Shown piece by piece: positions 45,601 through 56,934 of a stretch of DNA of 64,000 nt; position 1 is the stretch's first letter, and each line of letters opens with the position of its first letter. The position numbers and the translations under genes were made by a program. The notes under the pieces are model-generated. The model did no database searches, was not told the DNA's origin, and saw nothing but the letters and a program-made list of their open reading frames with translations. Source of the stretch: Bettongia penicillata ogilbyi (taxonomy: Eukaryota; Chordata; Mammalia; Diprotodontia; Potoroidae). The DNA is taken from NCBI GenBank assembly GCA_023548195.1, contig JAJHZJ010000311.1, positions 4,735,919-4,799,918 of the forward strand. Direction: 5' to 3'.

Positions 45601-48600
45601 GAGATGTTCAATTTAGGAGAGTGGGAAAGACAACACCAATGCACATTTACAGATCTAGTTCACCTAGTCAGGACCACTCTGAGATAGCACACTAGACACT
45701 CCACACATCTGCCAAGGAAATAAGTGTCTGAGATCAATTCAGGTAGTAAAGAGTTGAGAAAAGGCAGTCTGTTAGTCAACAAGTATGTGTTAAGCACCTA
45801 CAATGTGCAAGGTATGGCACTAAGTGATAGGAATACAAAGAAAGGAAAATAAATAACCCACCCCTGCTCTCAAGGAACTCCAAGTCTGTTGAAAAAAACA
45901 ACACATAAACAACTATATACAAATAGGATACACAAAGATGACCAACAGAGTGAAGGCACTAACATTAAGGGAACCAGGAAAGGTTTCTCACATAGAAAAT
46001 GTAATTTTAGCTGGGAATTAAAGAAAGCCAGGGAAGCCTAGAGGAAGACAGGAGGAAAGAGAGAATGCCAAGCATGGGCAATAGCAAGCAAGAATGTGCT
46101 TAGAGATGAAATGTCCTGTAGGAGGGATAGCAAGAAGGCCAATGTCATTAGATGGCTGAATACCTAGGGATGAAGAAGGATGGAAAAGGCAGAAGGAGGC
46201 CTGGTTATCAAGGACTGTGGATGCCAAGCAGATGGTTTTATAATTGACCCTGCTGTGGGAGTGCTATGGTCAGACTTATGCTTTAGGAAGATCAATGACA
46301 GCTGAGTGAAGGATGGAATGAGGTGTGGAGAGAATGGAAGCAGAGAGATTAGACAGAAAACTAATGCAATACTCTGGGTGCAGCGATGAGGGTCTGTACC
46401 AAAGGCAGTGGTAGTGTCAAAAAAGTGAAGAGTGAGTATCTGAGAGATGCAAAAGGGAAATCAATAGGCTATGGCAATAGCTTGGATATGGGGAGTAAGA
46501 GATAGTGAGAAGTCAACAATAATACCTACTTTGAAAGCCTGGGCAACTGGAAGGATGGTAGTTCTCTTGAGAGTAATAGGATAAGTGAAGAGTTTGGGAA
46601 GAAAGATAATTTTAGTTTTGGACATAACTGAGATATACAAATAGGCAGCTGGAGATATGAAATGACAGGTCAAGAGACAGGTTAGAACAAGGAAAACCAT
46701 CAGCATAGAGTAAGTAAATTCATGGAAGCCCATAATGAGATCATCAAGTGAAAGGCACAGAAGGAGAAGAGAAAAATGATAAATGTTGGAAAAGATGTGG
46801 GAGAGTTGGAACACTAATTTGTTGTTGGTGGAGCTGTGAGTTGATCCAACCATTCTGGAGAGTAATGTGGAATTGTGCCCAAAGGGCTACAAAAATGTGT
46901 ATACCCTTTGTTCCAGCAATGCCACTTCTAGGACTGTATCCCAAAGAGATCATAAAAATGGGAAAAGGACTCACATGTACAAAAATATTTGTATCACCTC
47001 TTTTTGTGGTGATCAAGAACTGGAAATTGAGGGGATGCCCATCAATTGGGGAATGGATGAACAAGTTGTGGTGTATGAATATAATCGAATACTTTTGTGC
47101 TATAAGAAACGATGACTAGGTGGACTTCAGAAAAACCTGCAAAAACTTATATGAACTGATGTTGAGTAAAATGAGCAGAACCAGGAGAACAGCAGTACAC
47201 AGTAAGAGCCAGTGTACAAGGACTGATTCCGATAGACTTAGCCCTTTACAGCAAAGCCCTTAACAAGCAATTCCAAAGGATTCATGATGGAAAATGCCAT
47301 CCACATCCAGAGAAAGAACTGGGGTCTGAATGCAGAGCCAAACAGACTATTTTCTGTTTTGTTTTTCTTTGTCATGGTTTCTCCCACTTGTTATAATTCT
47401 TCTATGCAACATGACTGATGTGAAAATGTGTTTAATAGGAATGCATGTATAGAGCCTATATCAGACTGCATGCTGTCTTGGGGAGGGAGGGGAGAAAACT
47501 TAAAATGAATGGAAGTGAATTTTGAAAACTAAAAATAAATAAATTAACTAATAAAAAGAAGAAGGTCCAAAACAGAACAGTGGGGGACAGCCTGAGAGAG
47601 CAAGCGTGACTTGGATAGAGATCCAGCAAAGGACACTGAGAAGAACAGTCAGATAAGTAGAAGAATCAGGAAAAAACACTGTCACAATTAAGAGCTCATT
47701 AGAAACTTGGAGAGAGAAGGTTTTAGTTGAATGATGAGGAAACTAGGTTGTAGTAGGTTAAGAAAGTGAGAGGAAAGGAAGTAGAGTTATCAATTGTAGG
47801 AAACTTTCTCAAGGAGTTTAGTCACAAAAGAGAGGAAAATCATGGGATGATAGCAGAGAGAGATTTTGAGAATGAAAAGAGAAACAGGCATATTTGCAGA
47901 CAGCAAGTATATAGGGAAAGACTAAAAATAAGTGAGTGGGGATCTGTTTAAGAAGACTGGATGAAATGGGACAACTTGTACATGGAGAGGGGTTTGCCTT
48001 GGCAAGGAGGTCCACTTCTTTATGTGACAAGATAGCAAATGTGGTGAGTGGGATAGTGAATCAATTAGAAAGATGTAAAAGAATTGTCTAGCCACAGTAA
48101 GAACCTAGTTGAGATTATGTACTATAAATTTGCAGTGGATAAGAGTCAAAAATTGTTTTGTACTTTTTTTGTCCAATACATAAAAAGCAGTCTACACAGA
48201 AGGTGGGAGTAATCCTAGGATAAGGCTCAGCAGCGTAAGATCAGACAAAAGGATAAAAAAGGCAAAGGACTCAAGGGGGCAATGTAAAACTGAACTAGGT
48301 TCACCAAAGGGCCAAAACAGGAAAGGGAATATAGCCAGTGTAGGGGTGATGACAAAAGAAAGAAGTGAGGGACTGAGAAGGAGGCAGTCACAATGAGGAC
48401 AAAGAATAGAATTAGGTCTTGTAACACTAAGGGAGAAATGGAATGACAACAGATTAAGGCATGATTACGGAATTTCAGAGTTCATGGACAAAGAAACAGA
48501 AACTCTGCAGGTGATGGAAAGATTATCTCTATGCATAACTGAGCAAAAATAACGGAGAGGAGTAGGTCACGTGAAATGACTAAATTGAGGAACTAGAATG

Positions 48601-51600
48601 TTAGGGTGCTTGAGGAAGTAGCAATACATATACTGAAGTCCTCTAATATTAAGGCAGGTGTTGGGGAAGACAAAAAAATGATGAGCCATTGAGGAAAGAA
48701 GACAACAGCTACTAGAATTTTGACTCCATGGTAGACAAAGATTGAATGAACCTCAAAAGAGAAGGGAATACTAAATGATGGTGGTAGAGTGTGAGTCTGG
48801 ATGTGGCAAGCGGGAGCAAATAGTACTCTAACTCTCCAAACTCAACAGAACCAGAAATGAAAGCGTAACTAGTACTGGAAAGGGTAGCCAAGTAGGTTAC
48901 ATCAATATCAATAGGAAGAGCCTGAAAGCCAGATGATAAAAGGAGCAGGGAAGGAAAAGCTTTAAGATGAAGGTTAAGTTTATTACCTACAAGGCAAGTA
49001 TTCAGGAGAGCACAGTGGAAGGGGTAAGTAACTCTAGAATGAAACATTGGGTTGGTTGAGTTGAGGGGAATGACAATAAGGGAGCAGGCAGGAGGGACAG
49101 AGAATGGGGTTTGGACACTGACTCTAGGGGTTCAAAATCACTAGGATGGGGATATTCATGGGAAGAAACATGGTAGGCAGAAGTTTATTTCTTCCTCAAA
49201 ATGTTTCAAGATATTTTCCTGTATATTAATATTTAGCTTCTACTTTAAATATATCTTTTATATAAAAAAAGTTAAGAGCAGGCAAAAGAAATTTACACAT
49301 GCTTAAAGGAGAGCTACATTTAGCTATCTGGCATGCTCACAATGCAGAAATAAATTCCTACCTTTCCACGTTAATAGGTGGCGTGAGCACTCTGGCTGCT
49401 TCAGAGGTGCGCTTGCCTGCACTGGAGGACATGATAGTTTCCCCTTCAGATTTCAGTTTGTCCACAAAATTATCTACTTCTTTTCCTTTGGCTCCAAGCT
49501 TCAAAGCCTTGCTTGGACCTGAAGGCCTAAAAGGAAGGATGAATGATAAGGTATTAGCTGCTGTAGAAAAAATTCACTACACAGAATGACAAAATGGGAC
49601 CTTAGTGATCTTGTACAAATTTTACAGAAAAAGAAACTGAGGTGCAAAGAAACTAGGTCAAACTAGCAGCACAACTGAGGGTTAGAACACAGGACTGTTA
49701 AGAAAGTACTTCAGAGATAGCTGGTGGTACAATGCGTAGAGTACTGGACCTGGAGTCAAGAAGACCTGAGTTCAAACCATCTAGTCTCAGACACTTACTA
49801 GTTGTGTGATGCTGGGCAAGTCATTTAACCTGTGTTTGCCTCAGTTTCTTCAACTATAAAACAAGGATCTACCTTGTAGGGATATTATGAAGATCAAATG
49901 AGATATTTATAAAGTGTTTAGCACAGTGCCTATAGCACATGGTAGGCTCTGTATGTCTATTTTTTCCCTTACTTAATGCATTTCCCAAGTACAATGCTTC
50001 CTTACTATTGGATCAGTAATTTAATTATCAATTTCCTCAGAAGCCCTTGTTAGGATGAAGGCCTTAAGACTTGAATATTGACCTTGAGAGATAACTACAT
50101 TTTATAGTATAGTGGCTAATGTACTGGATTTAGTTAAAAAGGCTCAATTTAAATCTTAATTCTGACCGTTACTATCTATGTGACCATGACCACTGGATTT
50201 CTACTGAGCCTCAATTTTCTAATCTGCAAAACAGGAACAATATGTATAGTATTTTTCCCTCATAGGATTGTTGTGAGACTCATGAAAAATGGCTTTGTAA
50301 ACTTTAAAGTATTATGCATGTATTTATTACTTATTCATTTTACTACCTAAATAAACATTTTTAAATTTACAGAATATTCTAAATGAAACTAATTATCAAA
50401 GTTACTGTGAATAATGTATTTCTAGGACCCAAAGGCCCATGGAGACAGCTGTATGTGCACTGATGATCAAAGTTCTAGTTTCCCACAAGGAGCACCAGTA
50501 GTTAAACATAACCCCAAAGCAACTGTTCTGGAAATGAAGATAGATGGACATTAACTTATCACAGGAACTCTTACACAAAAAGAAAAACAATATTTCTCCC
50601 TCACCCCCATATTAAGTTTTCAAGCTTTACACTTCACATTATTCCATCATGTCATTCTTTATCATTAGCTTGTCTAGGTGCCAGGTAAAAGCATAAAAGA
50701 GAAATGCATAGAATCTTCATTTGGCTTTCTAGGGCTGCTGGTCCCACACCAGACTTATACCTGGCTGGTGCAGGTGCCACTTTTGTTTTTTCTGTTTCAA
50801 TAATAGTCTCTGTGATCATGGCAGCTGTGCTGCCACCAGAAACCGCTGAGCTTCCAAATCCTCCAAAGCCTGGAGCTTTTTTGCCCTGTCTCTCAGCATC
50901 TCTTCGGGCCTGCTGTAACTCCTTTGCTTTACGCCTCATCTCAGCCTTGGCCTCACGCTCCTGAGTCTGCAAGAAAGAGGCACATATGGATCCAGCTTTG
51001 AGAAAATAGTGTACAGAGGCAACCAATGGTACAAAGGAAAAGGGAAAACCAGAATGATCACTGGAAAAGTCTGCAAGACACATCAAATACTTCAGACCGA
51101 CAAAGTCTCACAGTACCAATTTACCTCTCGAACTGCTCGGAACACCTTCTCCTCATGAGAGTCCATTTCTGTGAAAGTCCGGATTTGTGCCAAATTAACA
51201 TTCTCTCGGTAACCCAGGGCAACAATCTCATCAAAGGCAAAAATCAGGTCAAAGCAGTGCTCAGATATCTCATTTTCTTCTAAGGCTCGGCAATATTCAG
51301 GAATCTGGTCATTGATGGTAGTGATAAAGGAAGAAGATATTTAGAACTTAATCAGGAGCTATCTTCCCAAATCAGCTTCAGAAACACAGCCAACTCTACT
51401 AGGCTCGAGAATGTCCCCAATCTAAACCCTTCTCATTTCTTTTACTAGTCTTTCCTTCTAAGAGGTTAATTCTTATTGTCACAAGGCATCTCTTGTGGCT
51501 CTTGCATAAGCAAAACAACAACAAACCAGTAAGTTTTAAAACTTGTTATCTAAGCATATACCACTAAATAATGGCAGATACACATAATAGCTAAGTCATT

Positions 51601-52346
51601 TATTCAAATTTTATACACACACACACATATACACACATGCACACATACATATATACATACTTCAGTTTGGTAACACAATCATGAAAGTATGATCCCTATA
51701 TAATCCTTACTAAGTTCTGTTTAAAAACATTTCTTGGAATTTTTCTGGTTACATAAATTTTCCTGGCAAAGGATAAAGTTTTATTAAAAATGCTACAGAA
51801 CCACATATTGCAAAGACATAATCAGCAAATATTTTTTACAGCTGTGTTTTTACTTTAGGGATGAGTTCATACAAGTTCTCTCCAACACAAGAATAAATTT
51901 CTTCGTTATGAGCAATATCTGATAGATATCAGCATACTGGCCAGTTTGTTAAATATCAATCTGTTCAAATGAAGGCTTGTTGTATTGTTTCTTCTCCTCA
52001 GATTCTTTTTAGGAAGCACGAGCTCTCACAAAGAGAGAGAAAGAGAAGCAAAAAACCAAATCTGAAACTACAGAAATTTTACCACTCTAGAGAAGAGTCG
52101 TAGGGTCTCCAGGTCCTCCAGGATGTTACTATTTTTGGTGGTGATCAGAACCATGTATAGCTTCTCCATAGGTTGATAGACGTATCTTACACTCTCTGTC
52201 TCAACAAACGTGTGTTGCTTTCCAGTGTTCATAAGCTTGGGGAAAGCTGCTAGCAACCCTTCAATTCGAGTCCGGGTCATTTCCACAAACTGTCGAGAGA
52301 CTATAGCCTTCCCTGCTTTTGTGCAGACGGCTGCTGCCAACAGCAC
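36549..52346 (-). CDS. ARCN1: ARCN1 (delta-COP, coatomer subunit delta), exons 2-10
   Basis: Nine coding exons give 1,533 nt including the stop. With an ATG from exon 1 the product is 511 aa, the human delta-COP length, and residue agreement is near complete. Known role: a subunit of the COPI coat, paired with beta-COP in the adaptor-like half, cytosolic and Golgi-bound, for Golgi-to-ER and intra-Golgi vesicles. Seen: longin-like domain (about 1-140), a charged linker helix (about 145-180), a Gly/Ser/Ala linker (about 180-270) and a mu-homology domain (about 271-511) ending in KYEIL. All sites are GT-AG. Exon 2 opens with GTG (Val2) directly after the AG acceptor, so the start Met is in exon 1, which must lie right of 64,000. 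The frame is intact, with only conservative changes, mostly in the linker (residues about 235-265). Confidence 0.98.
36639..38375 (-). other. ARCN1: ARCN1 intron 9
   Basis: No repeat clearly identified apart from a weak MIR-like piece (38,200-38,330). Confidence 0.6.
38376..38580 (-). CDS. ARCN1: ARCN1 exon 9
   Basis: 205 nt, acceptor GTGACAG, donor GTACCC. Encodes [20 protein letters not shown] and on to SKKNYCNIQ. Phase 2 in, 0 out. Confidence 0.98.
38720..39320. mobile_element. Possible solo LTR / ERV-derived segment in ARCN1 intron 8
   Basis: The segment has LTR-like content: a TATAAAG box at about 38,888 on the plus strand, a minus-strand AATAAA near 38,910, and short polypurine runs (AGGGGAG). 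It is not similar to the SINE/LINE families here. Adjacent 39,361-39,740 carries two overlapping minus-strand ORFs (95 and 60 codons) that I cannot assign. No confirmed terminal TG...CA or target duplication was found. Confidence 0.3.
40585..41636 (+). repeat. MIR/THER SINE split by L1
   Basis: CAAGCATTTATTAAACATCT, CTTGGGAGGTAGGTGCTAAT and TTTTACAGCTGAGGAAATTG run to about 40,716. The copy resumes at about 41,531 with GACTTTCCCAAGGTCCCAGA and ends with CCGTGCCACCTAGCTA. An L1 occupies the gap. Confidence 0.85.
40728..41530 (+). mobile_element. L1 LINE 3' end
   Basis: Starts within AATGATAAATGTTGGAGATG and includes GGTGGAGTTGTGAATTGATC, CCCATCAATTGGGGAATGGC and AACTGATGCTGAGTGAAGTG, ending in an A-rich tail (AAAAAGAAAAAAAAAA). 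It is 5'-truncated and sits inside a MIR. Similar GATTTCTCC / GACTTTCCC flanks suggest a worn target duplication. Confidence 0.9.
41905..42170 (+). mobile_element. L2 LINE 3' end
   Basis: TCTGACCTTTTACAGGAAGC, ATTAGGCTGTAAGCTCCCAG, AGGCAGGGACTGTTTTTTGC and CAGGTGCTTAATAAATGTTT, the standard L2 tail order. Confidence 0.9.
42351..42459 (-). CDS. ARCN1: ARCN1 exon 8
   Basis: 109 nt, acceptor GCTCTTAG, donor GTAAGT. Encodes [20 protein letters not shown] and [13 protein letters not shown]. Phase 1 in, 2 out. Confidence 0.98.
42495..42685 (+). repeat. CR1/MIR-like repeat
   Basis: TGTCAGAGCTGGATGAGACC, CTCAGTGACTTGCCTAATGT and ATCAATGATCTTTCTGTTTA. It lies 35 bases upstream of exon 8 on the minus strand. 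Confidence 0.75.
42898..43045 (-). CDS. ARCN1: ARCN1 exon 7
   Basis: 148 nt, acceptor ATATCAG, donor GTGAGT. Encodes [20 protein letters not shown] to EESFIPLT, mu-homology domain. Phase 0 in, 1 out. Confidence 0.98.
43618..43660 (+). repeat. (CA)n microsatellite
   Basis: Imperfect CA repeat with TATA and TG interruptions. Confidence 0.9.
43992..44157 (-). CDS. ARCN1: ARCN1 exon 6, start of mu-homology domain
   Basis: 166 nt, acceptor CCTGCAG, donor GTAAGG. Encodes [18 protein letters not shown] and [18 protein letters not shown]. Phase 2 in, 0 out. Confidence 0.98.
44565..45175 (+). mobile_element. L2 LINE 3' portion
   Basis: AACCTCCAGTGGTTTCCTCA, ATGGCATTCAAGGCCCTTTA, CAATCTGGCTCCAATC and a later CAGTGCCTAGCACAGTACAC match the L2 3' ORF end and UTR. 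Confidence 0.85.
45775..49170 (-). mobile_element. Long L2 LINE with RT-domain remnants, interrupted by L1
   Basis: Read on the minus strand, 46,766-46,440 gives L2 reverse-transcriptase text with a degenerate frame ([13 protein letters not shown], then [13 protein letters not shown]), recognisable as the conserved SKTE..I and SLSLTPHI motifs of CR1/L2-clade RT. The plus strand of the rest carries TTAGTCAACAAGTATGTGTT (3' end), AATGTCCTGTAGGAGGGATA and GGGGTTTGCCTTGGCAAGGA (5' part). The element is about 2.6 kb without its insert, inside ARCN1 intron 5. It is broken by stops and indels and cannot be active. Confidence 0.85.
46772..47556 (+). mobile_element. L1 LINE 3' end inserted in L2
   Basis: AAAATGATAAATGTTGGAAA, GGTGGAGCTGTGAGTTGATC, TCAATTGGGGAATGGATGAA and a tail AAAAATAAATAAATTAACTA. 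The L2 reads continuously across the two junctions (AGAAGGAGAAGAGA before, AGAAGAAGGTCC after), so the L1 inserted later. It is 5'-truncated, with no ORF of significance. Confidence 0.92.
49362..49526 (-). CDS. ARCN1: ARCN1 exon 5 (residues 218-273)
   Basis: 165 nt, acceptor CCTTTTAG, donor GTAGGA. Encodes [18 protein letters not shown], then [15 protein letters not shown]. The last part ([19 protein letters not shown]) differs most from the human protein and leads into the mu-homology domain. Confidence 0.97.
49580..49700 (+). repeat. CR1/MIR-like repeat fragment
   Basis: ACAAAATGGGACCTTAGTGA and AAGAAACTGAGGTGCAAAGA, the same family as at 42.5 kb. Confidence 0.65.
49705..49965 (+). repeat. 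MIR/MAR1-type SINE
   Basis: AGCTGGTGGTACAATGCGTA, ACTGGACCTGGAGTCAAGAA, TTAGCACAGTGCCTATAGCA in order. Confidence 0.9.
50095..50330 (+). repeat. MIR SINE, diverged
   Basis: TATAGTATAGTGGCTAATGT, GAGCCTCAATTTTCTAATCT and ATAGGATTGTTGTGAGACTC in order. Confidence 0.8.
50761..50966 (-). CDS. ARCN1: ARCN1 exon 4 (Thr150-Arg218)
   Basis: 206 nt, acceptor CTTGCAG, donor GTATAAGT. Encodes the basic/acidic helix [20 protein letters not shown] and the Gly/Ser-rich [14 protein letters not shown] linker. Ends with two bases of an Arg codon. Reads TEKTKV where the human protein has TDKPKV. Confidence 0.97.
51125..51304 (-). CDS. ARCN1: ARCN1 exon 3 (Ile90-Glu149)
   Basis: 180 nt, acceptor GACCAG, donor GTAAAT, phase 0 at both ends. 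Encodes [20 protein letters not shown] to VFRAVRE, the end of the longin-like domain and the start of the linker helix. Confidence 0.98.
51305..52082 (-). other. ARCN1: ARCN1 intron 2
   Basis: Contains a CA/TA microsatellite at 51,612-51,662; the rest is A/T-rich and unclassified. Confidence 0.6.
51612..51662 (+). repeat. (CA)n/(TA)n microsatellite
   Basis: ACACACACACACATATACAC run followed by TACATATATACATAC. Confidence 0.9.
52083..52346 (-). CDS. ARCN1: ARCN1 exon 2 (Val2-Val89)
   Basis: 264 nt, acceptor CCCTGACAG, donor GTAAAA. Encodes [20 protein letters not shown] and on to [10 protein letters not shown], the longin-like fold of the delta subunit. GTG at 52,346 is the second codon, not a start codon: in this family the ATG ends exon 1. 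Confidence 0.97.
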
Positions 52347-53094
52347 CTGTCAGGGATACAAGCATAACTATAGTTATTTCAACTTAACTAGAATTAAATA
52401 TATTGAAATATAACCACCTAAAGAAGGAATTGTTTTCAAATATGCTAGCCTTCATTTTATATTAATGTCATTTTTAAAAAAAGTTTTATTTTCTCAACAT
52501 CCTCAGGGATGGATCATTCCTACTAAGGAAAAAAAAAATCAAAGGTCCAGAGATACTTAGTTTACATAGTGATTTAATGACAGAACGATAATGAAAATGA
52601 TCATTTAAATTCTAGTCCAGAGTTTTTTTTATTTTAGTGACTAATAAAGAAGATGGAGTCAAAATGAGAACAAAAAAGAAATTAACTACTAAACTTGTTT
52701 TGCAACTTAATGAACAAGAAATAGAAAAATCTGTTTTCTGGAAGTAAGTTCTCTCTGTGGAATATTTTACACACTGCCAGACAGTGTTGGTTGGTTCTAC
52801 TGAACTGTTTTCTCTTTCTTTTTTAAAAAAAATTTTTTTTTAAAGAGATGGCTCACAGAGTATACCAGGGAAAATGAATGTAGTAGAAACAAAAGTGAGG
52901 TTTAAAACAAAAGACAGCAACCAATCAATAAGCATTTATTACTGGTCTATTATGTATCAGGCACTGGGGATATCAATAAAAAAAAGTTTAAATTCTCTCA
53001 AATTTTAATAAAAAAATTTTTTTTGGTTGAGATCATTTTTTTTTTTTTACATCACCAAGATTATTAGATTCTACCTTCACAGCATCTCTATTTT

Positions 53095-53610
53095 ATACAA
53101 ATATATCCATAAAGCCTCTACCTTGGTACCATAAAACCTCACTATCTCACTTAGACTTTTTCAATAGCTTTCAGGTTGGTCTCCCAAATGCAAGTCTCTT
53201 ACTACTCCAGTCATATTACTAGCTATCTCCCATACCTGAAATGTTCTCTTTTTTCCCTGTCTACCTCCAGGCTTTCTTCCAAGTCTCAGCCAAATTTTCA
53301 TCTTTCTGCAAGCAGCCTTTTCCTGTGCCATTTAATCTTAGTGTCCTGTCTCTAAGACTACCTATAATTTATATTATATATGTGTGTGTATGTATGTATA
53401 ATATATGTTTGTATATGTATGTGTATATATATATATGTATGTATGTGTATATGTATATACGTATGTATACACACACATCTTTCTTGCAGCCAGTTGTCTG
53501 TTGTCTCCCTCATTAGAATGTGAATTTCTTAAGGGCAGGGACCCCTTTCTTTGTATCTCCAGGGTTTAGCCCAGTACCTAGCACATGAAAACCACTCTGT
53601 AAATGTAATT
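53095..53610 (+). mobile_element. L2 LINE 3' end containing a (TATG)n repeat
   Basis: CTCTACCTTGGTACCATAAA, CCAGGCTTTCTTCCAAGTCT, CATTAGAATGTGAATTTCTT, AGGGCAGGGACCCCTTTCTT and AGCCCAGTACCTAGCACATG match the L2 order. The microsatellite (53,370-53,475) lies within it. Confidence 0.85.
53370..53475 (+). repeat. (TATG/TATA)n microsatellite
   Basis: About 105 bases of TATG, TGTA and TA units. Confidence 0.9.
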
Positions 53611-54874
53611 TCCTAGTATATTCTTTCCCCTCTCCAACCCAAAGAACTATCCCTATTAATAAAAAGTAAAAATAAAAGAGAAAAATGAAAGCACTTCAGC
53701 ATTTAGGGTTAGGGTTAACCAACACATCAAATGAGTCTGACAATATTCTGTCCTGTATGTTCTATATCCATTATATATTATGTATATATATCCAATATAT
53801 ATGTATATCTTTATACTTGTATCTCTGTAAAGAAGATGAAGTATATTTTTTTACATAAGGGTCAAATTTGGTCATTATAATTATGCTGCAATGTTTCATG
53901 TTTTTGCTGTTGCTTCCCTATTCTTTCCATTTATGTTTTCCTAGTCATTGTGTAACTGTTTTCCTCCATCTGCTTACTGGAAACACACTACTTTCAAACT
54001 TGCGAATTCCTTCCTGGTGAGTTCCCTCTGATTCACACAAGTGTAGCACTCTGCTTTGGTGAACTCATAATGAATGTAACCTGAAAAATCTTGTGGAGTA
54101 GAATTTCTGAAACCATAATGGAGGGAAGTCTGACCCTGGTAAAATAAAAGCCTAAGAGGAAGTTCAAATTATTCCCCTTCATCTTTAAGTGGAATGAGAA
54201 CTACAGAATCTAATCTCCAATTTGTGCCTTTTGACTAACACTTCTACCCACCCCACTTGGCCACACTGACAATCTGCAGAGGAAGAGAAATGACCCCAAA
54301 TAGCACACAGGTGTTGACACTAAACTGTGACCAAAACCTTGCAGCCTTCCTAACAACTCTTTTAGAATCTGGCATTTCATGAAACAAGATAAATAAAAGC
54401 ACACAGGGAAGAGACCTCAATTGCCATTAGAGAGGATAGTAAGGAAATTAAGTACAGTGTTAACAGTATCTTCAATAGAGCCACCCAGAATACAGCAAAG
54501 ATTACAAATAAGACCACTTTTACATTTTGGAAGTCACAATGCTAAAAAAACAACCTCTGAAGTATCAACCACATATGCTAGTATTAACCAGCCTTGTCAG
54601 CACTGTCTCCTACACAGGTGGGCTGCTTCAAGAAATGGTCCCAGATGGCCCCTGAGAGCCCTTGCAACTCTCAGATTCTTCCATTCTGTGAAAACTACAT
54701 CAATTCATATAAAAAGGCTTATAATATCAGCATACTACACTGCATATTAAACAGAGGAGAAAGTACTCCTTACTCATCTAAAAATAGGTAATAAGGTTGT
54801 CTGAGAAACAATCACCATCAAAGCAATAATGCAGCAGACAATTCACATGCAAAAGCTATCACAAACAATTCACA

Positions 54875-55015
54875 AGTTCATAGAATGTTAGAAATGGTAG
54901 GGACCAAAGAGATTCCATTTTTTCCCTTCTCATTTTCATAAAAGAGGAAACTGAGGTTTAAAGAGGTTAAGTGATATGCCCTTGGCTATACAGTGAGTAG
55001 CTGTGGTTTAGCTTA
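54875..55015 (+). repeat. CR1/MIR-like repeat
   Basis: TTCATAGAATGTTAGAAATG, AAGAGGAAACTGAGGTTTAA and AAGAGGTTAAGTGATATGCC. Confidence 0.75.
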
Positions 55016-55994
55016 ATGAACAAGGATTTTTAATTGTACCAACCAATTTGCTTTAATTGCATGCAGGTCTCAAGAGATCAAACATATCAGCTTCATAGTA
55101 AAAGCTCTATTTCAAAATAAAATAATTACAAGTTAAGCTGAAAGCTGACTTAAAGGAGCAATGCAATCTCATGAAAATTAGTATGCTTTTGATTTTCCAC
55201 CAGCTTTCTGATTCTAGTTCTTTCCTTCACATTGAAGTTTGATTTCATCATCCCAGCTTTCAAGTTGATTTTGTTCATGCTCATGAACTACTCACTGTAA
55301 TCAGATATATTCCCAACTAGTACCAAACTTATCTTTAAGTTATATACAGCTGAAGGAGTTGAGTAAATGCTAAATAATAATAACAAGGATCTAACTCTCT
55401 AGGGTTAGATTATTTTTTTTGCGAATTAGTCAATTCTTTCTGAATTTTTTAGGGTCAGGTTAGTTTGATGAGAATACATAGGAGCTCCTTTCCAAAAGAA
55501 TTGGTGATATAACGGTTTTTGTTTTTTTTTTTTTTGACTTGAGAGATAGACCCATATTTTGCCACCATACTGGTCGAGTTTTGAATAACCCTCTGAGTAA
55601 AAGGTGTCTGGACAAGGATCTGATGAGAAAATATGACTCAAATCTCAGGAGAATTTCCTAGGACATTTTCCAACGGTAGTGCCAACGCTGGATTAGGTTG
55701 GTCTAGTACGGAACTATGAAAAGAGATCCAATGAATCGTTTTTTAGTCCAGATATGTGATTTGTCTGTTTGGGGTACTTCTTGGTGTAGAAACTCACTCC
55801 CCCCTTGTCTTTTTTTTTGCACAGGGAATATAGGAAATACCACACTTCTTCACTCCAGTCATCATCTAACCCCTGAGTAACTGTTAACACTGCCTCAGCT
55901 TAAATGATACATGCTTAAAAAGTACAAAATTATCTCTATATTTGTCAAGTAGGAAAGGAGCTCATTGGCGTATGTAAATCCCTCTATACAAGAT

Positions 55995-56195
55995 CAAGTA
56001 GCATATTATAAATGAGCACTAGATTTGAAATGAGAGGACTACAGTTTGAATCCCAGCTATTACTTACTGCCTTCTTATATAAATTTATGCAAGTCACTTC
56101 ATCTCTCTGGGACTCAATGTATGCATCTGTAAAATGAAGGGGTTGGACCTGCTCACAAGTTGCCCCCAAACTCTAAATCTGTGACCCTGTGAACC
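55995..56195 (+). repeat. MIR SINE
   Basis: AATGAGCACTAGATTTGAAA, CAGTTTGAATCCCAGCTATT and GCATCTGTAAAATGAAGGGG in order. Confidence 0.85.
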
Positions 56196-56394
56196 ATGGG
56201 CCATGTTCCTGTCATGCTGTTGCACTCAACTCCCTGGGCCCAGGACAACAAGTGCTCTTCTAGTCATTTTTCTGCAAATCCTTTGCCTCTACCATCTTCC
56301 CCACCCCCACTTTCCACCTCTAATTCTAAGAAAATAATAAAATCAACACAATTATTTCTAGAAATGACTTTCAATAATTGCACTATGATTCTAC

Positions 56395-56575
56395 ATCATA
56401 CCTGTAGCCTCTTTTTCAACCAAATCACTCTTCCTAGGCACCATATCCCTAGTATTTCTTGTTTCCCCCTTTTAGAATGTAAGTTCCTTGAAATCAAGGA
56501 ATACCTTGTATTTTTATTCCCATAGTAAGTACTTAATAAATGTTTGTTCTTTCTCTCTTTAATTCAATAAATGTT
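56395..56575 (+). mobile_element. L2 LINE 3' end
   Basis: CCCTTTTAGAATGTAAGTTC, ATTCCCATAGTAAGTACTTA and ATAAATGTTTGTTC. Confidence 0.8.
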
Positions 56576-56934
56576 TCCTTCCTTCTTTCTGATCTTTCTC
56601 TGCTTTTAATCTGTGATACTTGCAAGGCATGTTCTACATCAACCAACCCAGCTATCATTTAGGGTTTGTTTAATGAGGTTTTCAATCGAGCATAAATTCT
56701 TAACCTGAGATCCATGAACTAGTTTAAAAATCTGATAAACGTATTTCAATATAACTATTTTTCTTTGTAATCTTATGTAATTTCTTTTATGGATTCAAAA
56801 ATATTATTTTGAAAAGGGTGCACAGGCTTCAGACTGCCAAAAGAGTCCATGGCACCACAGAGTAACTCAGTTTAGTAAGGATCTAAATTAAGCGAAATTA
56901 GTTGATGTGGCATAGTCATAATACACAAAACAAC

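Noticed and set aside
46748..47119. 123-codon plus-strand ORF
   Set aside because: Lies in the 3' end of an L1; the frame is a fragment of an inactive element, not a host gene.
52068..52346. Start of ARCN1 at 52,346 with a Met
   Set aside because: The codon there is GTG immediately after an AG acceptor; in this family it is Val2 and the Met codon ends exon 1, outside the window.
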